This document shows, piece by piece, positions 36,101 to 44,117 of a stretch of DNA of 64,000 bases (position 1 is the first letter of the stretch; every line of letters starts with the position of its first letter). Made by a program: the position numbers and the translations under genes. The notes beneath the pieces are model-generated. The model ran no database searches, had not been told where the DNA came from, and saw only the letters and a list, made by a program, of their open reading frames with translations. Source of the DNA: Maribellus maritimus (lineage in GTDB: Bacteria > Bacteroidota > Bacteroidia > Bacteroidales > Prolixibacteraceae); NCBI RefSeq assembly GCF_022267315.1, contig NZ_JAIKLE010000015.1:1-64000 (forward strand). Reading direction: 5' to 3'.

Positions 36101-37148
36101 CAACTTTGTCGCTCAACCCTGTATTTTTTGAGTAGGGATTTACCCGAAGTGTATTAAAAAGAGAATAATCTGACACAAATTTATTTACTCCTCCTGTAGC
36201 TGTTCCAATCCAAACTACTTTGGAAGAATCCTCGTAAATATATCTTATTTCATTGCTGCTGAGTGAGCCTGGATCGGAAGGATTGTGTGTAAACTGAATG
36301 ATACCATTTCTGTCTTTGACAAATACACCGTTATCTTTTGTCCCAATCCATATTCTATCTTCTGAATCTTTAAATAAAGCCCTTATGTGCTGAATATTTT
36401 CTCCTTTATAAAGAATTTCCTCCTTTATATTTTTTTCCTTCTGAATATAAGTTAATCCATCTGCATCTGCAATATAATATCCATTGGTAGATGGGTCGTA
36501 CCGGCAATAACTGGCTGTTGTTAGTATTATTGGACTAACCATGTTTTTTGACGCGTCGTATACCCACACGCCGCGATTGGTTGCTAAAATTAATTGATTG
36601 AGTAATATATTTTCAAGCACTTGATTAATACGTCCAATATTATAGTTGTTTTGTTGAATATCCTGGGCAATAAAATATTGTTTGGTTTCATCCAGCCTGC
36701 AAATCTGGTTATCTATTATCGCCCAGATTTGATTTTTCGAAGAGTGAAATATCTGGCTAACATCTCCAATGGGATCGTAATTGTTATTTCTTAGAACATC
36801 GTTGATTCCGACAAATTTATTGGAAGATATATTGTAATAACATAAGCCGGTATTTGCTCCAATCCATATATTATTCAGATCGTCCAGCTCCATCGTGTTG
36901 ATTTTGTTATCTATTAATTGGTTATTTAATCCGGGAGTGTGCTTAAATTGTTTAATCCGGTAGCCGTCATACTGGTTCAATCCATTATTTGTAGCAAACC
37001 ATATAAAACCATTTCTATCCTGAACAATTGAAGTGACATCGCTTTGGGTGAGCCCGTCTTCAATTTGAATTTTATCAAGGCGAAAATCATTGGCACGGTT
37101 AAGTAACGAACAAAATAGAATGAGTATTACAACAGCGTATTTCTTCAT
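33183..37148 (-). CDS. Hybrid two-component system regulator (PUL3)
   Basis: This 1321-residue protein joins sensor and regulator in one chain. A signal peptide is followed by a large periplasmic sensor of repeated two-component propeller blades (about residues 25-665, with repeats such as GFIWFATNNGLNQYD and GRLWFGTWGRGINLL) and a Y_Y_Y domain (about 690-765). Then come a transmembrane span (about 780-805), a histidine kinase with H834 in SHELRTPLSLI, an ATPase domain with the DNGNGIS and GSGIGL boxes, a receiver domain with D1113 in CDIMMPDMDG, and an AraC-type HTH (about 1215-1315). It should bind an oligosaccharide in the periplasm and activate the divergent susC operon. The complete phosphorelay residues suggest it works. 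Confidence 0.97.
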   Translation of the reverse strand: MKKYAVVILILFCSLLNRANDFRLDKIQIEDGLTQSDVTSIVQDRNGFIWFATNNGLNQYDGYRIKQFKHTPGLNNQLIDNKINTMELDDLNNIWIGANTGLCYYNISSNKFVGINDVLRNNNYDPIGDVSQIFHSSKNQIWAIIDNQICRLDETKQYFIAQDIQQNNYNIGRINQVLENILLNQLILATNRGVWVYDASKNMVSPIILTTASYCRYDPSTNGYYIADADGLTYIQKEKNIKEEILYKGENIQHIRALFKDSEDRIWIGTKDNGVFVKDRNGIIQFTHNPSDPGSLSSNEIRYIYEDSSKVVWIGTATGGVNKFVSDYSLFNTLRVNPYSKNTGLSDKVVKSVYIENDDKVWIGTKEGVLNLWDRRNNKLFYYKNKNTFYINDIEQSTDKNFLWIGGTYGLYRFNKETGQFKHLPSATRNSNSYVNTLFMDFDSTLWYGSPNGLFALKNDKITARLSGTDKFGISNKCRFIYRKNKNAKLWIGFQEKGVAEVVVKDGEISLKMFSHIAGDSTSINFNDISCMFEDSKGRLWFGTWGRGINLLTDYNTGTFKHFTTKNGLSDNIVFGMYEDKSGQLWISSYNGLSKFNPATESFTNYTYLDGLQSNEFSVGAHAQSKEGELFFGGINGLNYFFPENVKQTKEQYPLTITRMRVYNDEVNVGTEYNNRIILDKAIFKKEKITLPYSIKSFSFDVSLFSYVEPERNQFKYTLEGFDNKWNTSIGNTSINYSNLSPGSYSLLIKGRTYNGKWNQEPLSLTIEITPPFWASIWGYIIYAVVLAGIIYVLLLFYLKSQKQKQIILKNKLKDEAQKDMYNTRMRFYTNISHELRTPLSLILGLTNKIQKSSAGDTSKSIEIIKRNAEKLLTLINEILDFRKIETQNIKVEKKNREIVSFVRSIYVNFKDASEKSDIVFHFESKIKSLMLDFDIEKTEKIIYNLLSNALKHTKNEINVEVAIDETKDKRLISISVSDNGNGISVEEQNHIFTRFYQGISSTKHLGSGIGLNLSLELARLQEGNLKVQSDIGKGSKFTLFLPIQNVNIEIELGDQDENTENLPVVLVIDDNKDMCFYFEEILCDEYMVSKAYCGKDGLQIANEIMPDIIICDIMMPDMDGITLCKMFKESVKTNHIPVVLVSARSTDQYKIEGLQYGADAYLTKPFSEEHLKAQMESIFKTRDTMREKLKLELLSKPKDVEQDSPQNLLMRKIVESIEANIADCNYSVEQLSKDVALSRMHLTRKLNGIIGMSPGNFIRDFRLQRAADLLKNSDMNVSEVCYTVGFNTPKYFRAIFAKKFGVNPNEYQNSARLVMTSREQ

Positions 37149-37295
37149 ATTACAATTATAATATAATAAAATTTGTTATGAACCGTCGGGTAAATGTATG
37201 CATATATTTCATTCTATCTAAGCTCGTTATGCGAGATGTTATAAATGTACCCCATATCTGTTACATCGTTTCCGGGATGTAGCTTTCATATGTTT

Positions 37296-37303
37296 TAGTT
37301 TTG
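37296..37303 (+). promoter_or_regulatory. Putative -7 element for PUL3 susC
   Basis: TAGTTTTG matches the TAnnTTTG consensus. A start near 37310 would give a leader of about 124 nt containing the hairpin at 37364-37390. No clear -33 element is visible, as expected for an activator-dependent promoter. Confidence 0.4.
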
Positions 37304-37363
37304 TTACCGTAATCAATAAGAGTTGTTTTTGTACCGAAACAAAAAAGATACAAAAACATAACG

Positions 37364-37390
37364 CGGATTGTATTTGCCGGATACAATCCG
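37364..37390 (+). promoter_or_regulatory. Leader hairpin upstream of susC (PUL3)
   Basis: CGGATTGTAT (37364-37373) and ATACAATCCG (37381-37390) form a perfect 10-bp stem with a 7-nt loop (TTGCCGG), 43 nt before the susC start. There is no U-tract. The sequence CTAAATAA follows at 37404, as it does after the PUL2 inverted repeat. Confidence 0.6.
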
Positions 37391-37433
37391 GGTTATTGTT
37401 CCGCTAAATAAAAGATTAAAAAAATAATTAATT

Positions 37434-40400
37434 ATGAAAAAAAACGGAGAGATAAAATGCTTCAGGCAAAGTATAGGCAATACTTTGTATCGAAAGTTAA
37501 ATCAACAGAATGTTTGGTATTTTATTGTATTCTTACTTCTATCAACGGGGCTTCATGCTGAAAATAATAGTTCATTACGCGCGAAAGCCTTTATTCAAAA
37601 AACAGAACAGATTGGGAAGAAGATCAGCGGAAAGATCGTTGATAAAAGTAATTTACCAATACCCGGTGTTTCTGTTTTGGTAAAAGGAACGACAATTGGA
37701 ACAGTAACCGATTTTGATGGAAGTTTTTCTTTGTCAGGTGTTGGCGAAAATGCGATAGTTGTTTTTTCGTTTGTGGGAATGAAAACACAGGAGGTTCCTG
37801 CAACCGGAAAAACAATATTTGATGTTGTAATGGTGGAAGACGCAATCGGGCTAGATGAAGTAATTGCAGTTGGTTACGGAACACAAATAAAGCGTAAGGT
37901 AACCAGTGCAATTTCAACAATCAAAACCGACGAAGCACTGGAGGGAAGGCCAATTGTATCCGTTCAGCAAGGGCTTTCAGGGATGACTCCGGGATTGAAT
38001 GTATTTCAATCAAACGGACGTCCCGGAAATTTTCCCGGATTAACGATCCGGGGAAACGGAAGCCCCATTGTTTTGGTCGACGGGTTTCAGTCTTCATTGG
38101 GCGATGTAGATCCCAACCAGGTAGCAGAAATTTCGGTTTTGAAGGATGCCTCTGCTGCGGCTGTTTATGGTTTGCAGGCTGCCAATGGGGTAATCCTTAT
38201 AACAACCAAAGACGGACAAAAAAACAAACCCATTGAGTTTACTTATGGGATCCAGACGAGTGTACAGGGATATACAAAAATCCCGGAACTGGCCAATACA
38301 GTCGAATACATGCAACTTCGGAACAAGGCAGAGTTAAATGAACAACTTTATATTAACGGAATAGATCCGGAATCTGCAGAAACGTATTCATTGTTTAGTG
38401 AGGATGTTATTAGCCGGGCTATGAATGGTGAGTTTTTTGATACTCGTTGGTCCGATATTTTATATGGACAAAATGCTTCTCAAATTTCACAAAATCTTAG
38501 TTTAAGAGGGGGTACCGATAAAACGGTGTATTCGATGGCTTTGGGATATGTCGATCAGGATGGGGTAAATATTTCAGACCTTGATGGATTTAAACGTTAC
38601 AATGTCCGTGTTAAACTTCAAACCGATGTAAATAAGTGGTTGACCATAGGCACGAACAGTGCATATTCACATCGCACTCAAATTACGGTTCCTATCGAAA
38701 ATGGCCGCGGACTTCGTGCAGTTCCTTATTATCAGGTCAGAGATCATCTGGGATCAGGATTGTATGCTGTTGGCGATGGAGGGACTTCCGAAAATCCGGT
38801 ATTAACTTCAAATAAAGGATCTTTCGATAAAAGTTTAAGAGATGCTTTTGAGATTCAGCTAAATGCAAAACTAAAATTATTTAAAGGATTAAGCTTTGAA
38901 GAAAATGTGGGAGTACGTATTATCAATTCAAACGGTAAAGACTGGACAAATGTGATAGATTATGCGTCGCTTGAATTCGATGGACAAACCGGAGAATATT
39001 CTTCTAATCCAATTTCTGTGGCACAGTCATCAGGAAGATCATTACGTTATTCCACAAGCCGTTTTCAGAGTATTACAACACAGTCGTTGTTACGGTATAA
39101 CTGGTCAATCGACAACCATTCGGTAAAAGCGTTGCTGGGGTGGCAAACCGAAGAAAAGAAATCAGAAGGATTTAATACAAAACGGGAAGACTTTTTAAGT
39201 GATGCAGTTCTTAGTTTAGACGTTGGTGGTATAGAAACAGGATTAACAAACAATTCCGATGCTGGAGAATCAAGTAACCTTTCAGCACTCGGAAGAATAA
39301 ATTACGATTATAAAGGGCGCTATCTTGTTGAGTTTTCATTTCGAAACGACTGGTCTTCTAATTTTGCAAAGGGCTTTAGAAGCGGATTTTTCCCTTCATT
39401 CTCGTTGGGTTGGAATGTTAAGGAAGAAGAATTTATGGCAGGTATTGAAAAAATTAGCTTGTTAAAACTACGAGGAGCATGGGGCGAAGTTGGCCTCGAC
39501 AACGTTTCTGCGCTCTCCTTTATTCAGCGTGTTAATCAAAATAGTGGTTACCCCTGGTCAACCGGAATGGAACCGGGATTGGTAATTGCCAATTATGCCA
39601 GCCCTGAGTTAACATGGGAAACACATAAAAAAATAAATCTGGGAGCAGACATCGGATTGTATGATGGCAAAATAAGTGTTATTGCCGATGTGTTTAGAAA
39701 CCGCATATATGATATTCTCGCCGATGTGCAAATAGCACAGGAATTTGGGCTACCTGCACCCAGTATAAACCGGCGCTCTCAGGAATACAAAGGTTGGGAA
39801 TTGGTTGTAACCCACAAAAATAACATCGGGGATTTTAGATATACCGTTTCGCTTAATGCAACAAATGTCCGTTCGGAGTGGCTGTCGTTGGGCGGAGAAG
39901 AACCGAATTATGGTAGCAGTCTGAGAGAAGAGGGTTTTCCGGTTGGAATCGCTTACGGTTACCGGGCCGATGGATTGATAGCCAGCCAGGAAGAACTGGA
40001 AGAGTATGTAAGTACACACACTTTTGCTGGACCCAACGCATCATTGCTATATGTTGGTGCTCCTAAACTGGTCGATATTAGCGGACCTGATGGCACCCCC
40101 GATGGTCAGATTGATGCGACTTATGACCGCGAAATTATTGAGGATTTAAGAGGGAATTACCGTATAGGTGGACAGTTGGGGCTTGCTTATAAATCTTTTA
40201 GCTTTTCTGCCGTTGTCAGCGGGGTTCTCAACCGAACAATTTATGCAACCGGAGGACAGTCAAATCAACATTTTTCAGGTGGAGTAGGAAATGCTTTTGC
40301 CGTACATCTGGAAAGTTTCGATCCCGATAATCCGGACAGAGAAGCTGCTTATCCTTTGGTGCGGTCAGGTTTAATTAATTACGACAGATCCAGCTATTGG

Positions 40401-40643
40401 ATGAGGAAAGCAAGTTATTTAAGGGTCAGAAATATGAATCTGAGTTACGCTGTTAATAAAAGATGGCTTCAAAAGACACGGTTCCTGAAAAAGGCAGATT
40501 TTTTTGTGTCGGTAGAGAACCCGTTTATTTTGTGGGATAACTTTTATGCCAGTGATTATGGCTGGGATCCGGAATTGGGAATAGGAGAGGTTGATTATCC
40601 ATTACCCCGTACATTTACTTTTGGCGCAAATTTTACTTTCTAA
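37434..40643 (+). CDS. SusC-like TonB-dependent receptor (PUL3)
   Basis: This 1069-residue importer has a signal peptide within the first 42 residues, a carboxypeptidase-D-like domain (about 62-135, SGKIVDKSNLPIPGVSVLVK), a plug (about 145-265, LTIRGNGSPIVLVDGFQSS, SVLKDASAAAVYGLQAANGV) and a barrel ending in Phe. It has no STN domain, unlike the other two SusC proteins here, which agrees with control by the divergent hybrid regulator instead of an ECF/FecR pair. The ALYGARG motif is changed to AVYGLQA. Its SusD starts 11 nt after the stop. Given the downstream genes, its substrate is probably a sulfated galacto-oligosaccharide; that is inference. Confidence 0.96.
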   Translation: MKKNGEIKCFRQSIGNTLYRKLNQQNVWYFIVFLLLSTGLHAENNSSLRAKAFIQKTEQIGKKISGKIVDKSNLPIPGVSVLVKGTTIGTVTDFDGSFSLSGVGENAIVVFSFVGMKTQEVPATGKTIFDVVMVEDAIGLDEVIAVGYGTQIKRKVTSAISTIKTDEALEGRPIVSVQQGLSGMTPGLNVFQSNGRPGNFPGLTIRGNGSPIVLVDGFQSSLGDVDPNQVAEISVLKDASAAAVYGLQAANGVILITTKDGQKNKPIEFTYGIQTSVQGYTKIPELANTVEYMQLRNKAELNEQLYINGIDPESAETYSLFSEDVISRAMNGEFFDTRWSDILYGQNASQISQNLSLRGGTDKTVYSMALGYVDQDGVNISDLDGFKRYNVRVKLQTDVNKWLTIGTNSAYSHRTQITVPIENGRGLRAVPYYQVRDHLGSGLYAVGDGGTSENPVLTSNKGSFDKSLRDAFEIQLNAKLKLFKGLSFEENVGVRIINSNGKDWTNVIDYASLEFDGQTGEYSSNPISVAQSSGRSLRYSTSRFQSITTQSLLRYNWSIDNHSVKALLGWQTEEKKSEGFNTKREDFLSDAVLSLDVGGIETGLTNNSDAGESSNLSALGRINYDYKGRYLVEFSFRNDWSSNFAKGFRSGFFPSFSLGWNVKEEEFMAGIEKISLLKLRGAWGEVGLDNVSALSFIQRVNQNSGYPWSTGMEPGLVIANYASPELTWETHKKINLGADIGLYDGKISVIADVFRNRIYDILADVQIAQEFGLPAPSINRRSQEYKGWELVVTHKNNIGDFRYTVSLNATNVRSEWLSLGGEEPNYGSSLREEGFPVGIAYGYRADGLIASQEELEEYVSTHTFAGPNASLLYVGAPKLVDISGPDGTPDGQIDATYDREIIEDLRGNYRIGGQLGLAYKSFSFSAVVSGVLNRTIYATGGQSNQHFSGGVGNAFAVHLESFDPDNPDREAAYPLVRSGLINYDRSSYWMRKASYLRVRNMNLSYAVNKRWLQKTRFLKKADFFVSVENPFILWDNFYASDYGWDPELGIGEVDYPLPRTFTFGANFTF

Positions 40644-40654
40644 ATTGAATCAAC

Positions 40655-42400
40655 ATGAAAAAAAGTATTTTATATATAATAATATTCACATTCGCATTTA
40701 CAGGTTGCGAAGAATTTCTGGACAAGGACCCATTGAATCAGTACTCTGTTTCAACAGTTTATACATCTGAGCAAGATATACGATTCGCATTAAACGGTTT
40801 ATACCGTCAGTTGCAGGGATTTAACACAGGGGGAAATGTTAACCAAAGCGAATATATTTATTCCATGTGGACAGATAATGCTTATCACCGGGCAGGTGCG
40901 AACCAATCCTCAGATCTCGACTTTAGCCCAAGTAAAAAAGTTCTGGGCTACGATTGGCAAACGAGATACACAACCATAAGGGATGTAAACGAATTTTTAG
41001 CCCGGGCACCACAGGCCGAAGAAAATTTTTCCAATCCTGAATTGTACAATCGTTATATTGCTGAGGCTCGTTTTATTCGGGCGATGAATTATGCCCGCTT
41101 AAATTTTCTGTTTGGTGCTGTGCCGTTGCTGACAGAGCCAACTGAACCTGATTTTTTTCCAAAAAGGGCCACACGCGAAAAGGTTTTTGATTTCGTAAAT
41201 TCTGAACTGGATGAAATCGCTGAAATATTACCTGAAACATATGAAGATGCCGGTGACGAAGTGCGAATAACAAGAGGGGCAGCATTGACGCTTAAAGCAC
41301 GCCATTTGTTAAATGCAATTGACTGGTATCCCGATAAAGCATATTTATATACGGGTGCAGCAGAAGCTGCGGGCGAGGTTTATAACACCGGGATTTATAG
41401 TCTGGACCCCGGAGAAGAAGGTTATCAAATGTTGTTTACCCGCGAATCGGCCAACGGCGTGTCAAACGGGGCAATATTAACAATTAATTATAACCGCGAT
41501 TTTAAGAGTCACAGTTACGAGCTTGCTATTTTGCCCAAGGGAGCATTTTCAGGAACCAGATCAAACAACAGTAACTATATTGGAGCAACCAATTCACTGA
41601 TTGAAGCATACCAGGTAAAATCAAACGGACTGGCAATTTCAAATGCTGAATCGGGTTATGATCCTGCAAATCCATGGGAAAACAGAGATCCACGTTTAGA
41701 TATTACGATTTTAAAAAGCGGAGATATTATTCCTGCTAAAGGAGGCGATGGAGTAAACGATTTGTATGTTTTTGATCCTCATCCAAAAAAAGATCCTACT
41801 GTAACATTGGAAAGCGGCGTTACCGTTGAATCCGTGAAAACGGATGATGTAAATAAAAACGGAATAAATAAAACAGGTTACAATTTTCAAAAATACATGG
41901 ATTTTGATTTTATTGAACCCCAAAGCAGTGATATTCAGTATCACTTTATCCGTTTTGCCGAAGTTGTCCTAATGTATGCCGAAGCTGTTCTTGGGAAAGA
42001 TCAAAATATCGGCCTTGCTATGTCTTTGGTTGATGAGATTCGCGAGCGTGTTGGTATGCCCAATGTAAGTACAAGCTATGGCGGCGTTGGAAGTGTTGAC
42101 CAGGCGTTGGATATTATTCTACAGGAAAGAAGAATTGAATTCGCTCTCGAAGGCCCGCAACGTTTTTTCGACATCCGCAGGCATCGGCTGGGTGAACAAC
42201 TGTTTTCTGAAACCAATGTATACGGAATACCGCTGGGAGACGGCAGGAATGCAAATGCAAATGTATTGGATGGCGACCTGGATGATTCTAAGAAAATTAT
42301 AGTAGGAACGAGAACTTTTACTGCCGATCAGTATTATCTGTGGTCTATTCCACTTGATGCCATTGAGCAAAATCCCAATTTATCGGAAGATCCCGAATAA
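40655..42400 (+). CDS. SusD/RagB-like surface lipoprotein (PUL3)
   Basis: This 581-residue SusD has a lipobox (FAFTGCEEFLDKDPLNQ) at about residues 13-18 and a YTSEQDIRFALNGLYRQL start typical of the family. AEARFIRAMNYARLNFLFGA is in the N-terminal helical domain, and FAEVVLMYAEAVLGKD and ILQERRIEFALEGPQRFFDI are in the C-terminal domain. It should cap the PUL3 SusC and bind its glycan. A hairpin lies 11 nt after the stop, before the first sulfatase gene. Confidence 0.96.
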   Translation: MKKSILYIIIFTFAFTGCEEFLDKDPLNQYSVSTVYTSEQDIRFALNGLYRQLQGFNTGGNVNQSEYIYSMWTDNAYHRAGANQSSDLDFSPSKKVLGYDWQTRYTTIRDVNEFLARAPQAEENFSNPELYNRYIAEARFIRAMNYARLNFLFGAVPLLTEPTEPDFFPKRATREKVFDFVNSELDEIAEILPETYEDAGDEVRITRGAALTLKARHLLNAIDWYPDKAYLYTGAAEAAGEVYNTGIYSLDPGEEGYQMLFTRESANGVSNGAILTINYNRDFKSHSYELAILPKGAFSGTRSNNSNYIGATNSLIEAYQVKSNGLAISNAESGYDPANPWENRDPRLDITILKSGDIIPAKGGDGVNDLYVFDPHPKKDPTVTLESGVTVESVKTDDVNKNGINKTGYNFQKYMDFDFIEPQSSDIQYHFIRFAEVVLMYAEAVLGKDQNIGLAMSLVDEIRERVGMPNVSTSYGGVGSVDQALDIILQERRIEFALEGPQRFFDIRRHRLGEQLFSETNVYGIPLGDGRNANANVLDGDLDDSKKIIVGTRTFTADQYYLWSIPLDAIEQNPNLSEDPE

Positions 42401-42410
42401 CAAGAATTAG

Positions 42411-42446
42411 ATACGGTCTTCTGATTTTTCTTTCGGAAGACTGTAT
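42411..42446 (+). promoter_or_regulatory. Hairpin between susD and first sulfatase (PUL3)
   Basis: ATACGGTCTTC (42411-42421) pairs with GAAGACTGTAT (42436-42446), 11 bp with one G-T pair and a 14-nt loop. Only a weak T-run follows later (TTTTTG near 42460). It may let susCD mRNA accumulate above the enzyme genes, either by partial termination or by protecting the 3' end. Confidence 0.55.
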
Positions 42447-42464
42447 TCCGCAAATTATTTTTGA

Positions 42465-43883
42465 ATGAAAAACAAATTAATATTACTGATTTTTTTTATC
42501 GCTTTCTGTGCGAGTGTTGGCAAGACTGCACCAAATAAAAAGGGCACCAAACCCAACATCATCTATATTCTTGCCGACGATTTAGGGTATGGCGACTTGG
42601 GAACTTACGGACAAAAAGTAATAAAAACACCCAATATTGATAATCTTGCAAAGGAAGGCATGCAGTTTACGCAACATTATGCCGGGAGCACGGTGTGTGC
42701 ACCCTCGCGCAGCACATTGTTAACCGGGCAACATACCGGGCATACATATGTTCGCTTTAATGGTGATTATCAGATGCGCCCGGATCCGGAGGATATTACC
42801 GTTGCGAGATATTTAAAAGAAGCCGGATATGCAACAGCAATGATTGGAAAATCGAGCACCGGCTGTTTAACAACTCCGGGACAACCCAACGAGAAAGGGT
42901 TTGACCTATTTTATGGCTATTTGGGGCACGGACAGGCACATGCTTATTTCCCCAAATATTTACACCGGAACAGAGAGCAGATTAACTTTCCCGGGAATGG
43001 GGGATCCGAGACATGGCGGGGAAAAATCTATAGCCCGGATTTAATGCTTGAAGAGGCTCTTAAATTTATAAAGGAAGAAAAAGATAAGCCTTTCTTTTTG
43101 TTTTATGCATCAACGCTTCCTCATGCGCAGATGTGGGCTCCCGAAGAGTTTGAAAAACCTTACAAAGGTAAATTTGAAGAAACGCCGTTTATGGGAAGAA
43201 AACCAGGAAGGAACCCTCATTATGGAGTAACATTGACACCAAATGCAACTACTGCCGCGATGATTTCAAGGCTCGACTGGGAAGTTGGAAAAATTTTAAA
43301 ACAGCTTAAAGAAATGGGTATTGACGATAATACTGTTATCATGTTTTCAAGCGATAACGGGCCACATCAGGAAGGAGGAAGAAGCCCGGAATTTTTTAAT
43401 AGCTCAGGCCCTTTCCGGGGTATCAAAAGAGATTTATATGAGGGCGGTATAAGAATGCCTTTTATTGTGAAATGGCCGGGGATAGTTGAACCGGGTGTAA
43501 AATCAGAACACATAAGTGCTTTTTGGGACATTTTACCAACATTAACAGACATTGCAGGAGCAAAAACACCAAAAGATATTGATGGAATCTCTTTTCTGCC
43601 AACTTTAAAAGGAAAACCTAAAAAGCAGAAGGAACACGAATATCTGTATTGGGAGTTTTATGAAAGAGGAGGCAAGCAAGCTGTGCGAAAAGGCAATTGG
43701 AAAGCGATAAAACAAAACGTATCAAAAAATCCCGGGACCGCGATTGAGTTATATGACCTAAACAAAGACCCCAAAGAGTTAAATAACCTTGCTGATGCTT
43801 ATCCCGAAATCGTAAAAGAAATGGCTGAAATAATTAAAACAGCGCGTGTGGAATCGTCTTTGAAACCATTGTTTAAATATTAA
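42465..43883 (+). CDS. Family S1 sulfatase 1 (PUL3)
   Basis: This 472-residue formylglycine-dependent sulfatase carries a signal peptide. The metal site is started by ILADDLGYGD, and the modified cysteine is C78 in CAPSRSTLLTG. FSSDNGPH supplies the second metal-binding Asp-Asn pair. The usual IGKWxxG motif is changed to IGKSSTGC: the Lys is kept, but the aromatic residue and neighbours are lost. The sequence HGQAHAYFPKYLHRN after it resembles sulfatases annotated as arylsulfatase A or N-acetylgalactosamine-6-sulfatase. The sulfate ester it removes cannot be told. It is the first enzyme gene behind susCD. Confidence 0.92.
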   Translation: MKNKLILLIFFIAFCASVGKTAPNKKGTKPNIIYILADDLGYGDLGTYGQKVIKTPNIDNLAKEGMQFTQHYAGSTVCAPSRSTLLTGQHTGHTYVRFNGDYQMRPDPEDITVARYLKEAGYATAMIGKSSTGCLTTPGQPNEKGFDLFYGYLGHGQAHAYFPKYLHRNREQINFPGNGGSETWRGKIYSPDLMLEEALKFIKEEKDKPFFLFYASTLPHAQMWAPEEFEKPYKGKFEETPFMGRKPGRNPHYGVTLTPNATTAAMISRLDWEVGKILKQLKEMGIDDNTVIMFSSDNGPHQEGGRSPEFFNSSGPFRGIKRDLYEGGIRMPFIVKWPGIVEPGVKSEHISAFWDILPTLTDIAGAKTPKDIDGISFLPTLKGKPKKQKEHEYLYWEFYERGGKQAVRKGNWKAIKQNVSKNPGTAIELYDLNKDPKELNNLADAYPEIVKEMAEIIKTARVESSLKPLFKY

Positions 43884-44117
43884 TTTTGAAGAAAACGGCA
43901 TGGACAATAACTGGTATTTGAAAAGGTAGCTTTTTAGTTTAGTTTGGTTAAGCCAGTTGTTTCCGTGCTAAAATATAACGGGATGAAACGAGCATAATTT
44001 TATTAATCATTAAATCACAAAGGAGAATAATTTAGAAAATTATGCGAGAGCGAAGCGGTTTTATGAGTTTCAAATTTATAATTAACTCATTAACCGGCAA
44101 TTATAAAATTTTAACAA

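Noticed and set aside
37624-37920. Minus-strand frame inside susC of PUL3
   Set aside because: It lies wholly within the SusC carboxypeptidase-like domain and its translation has no family features.
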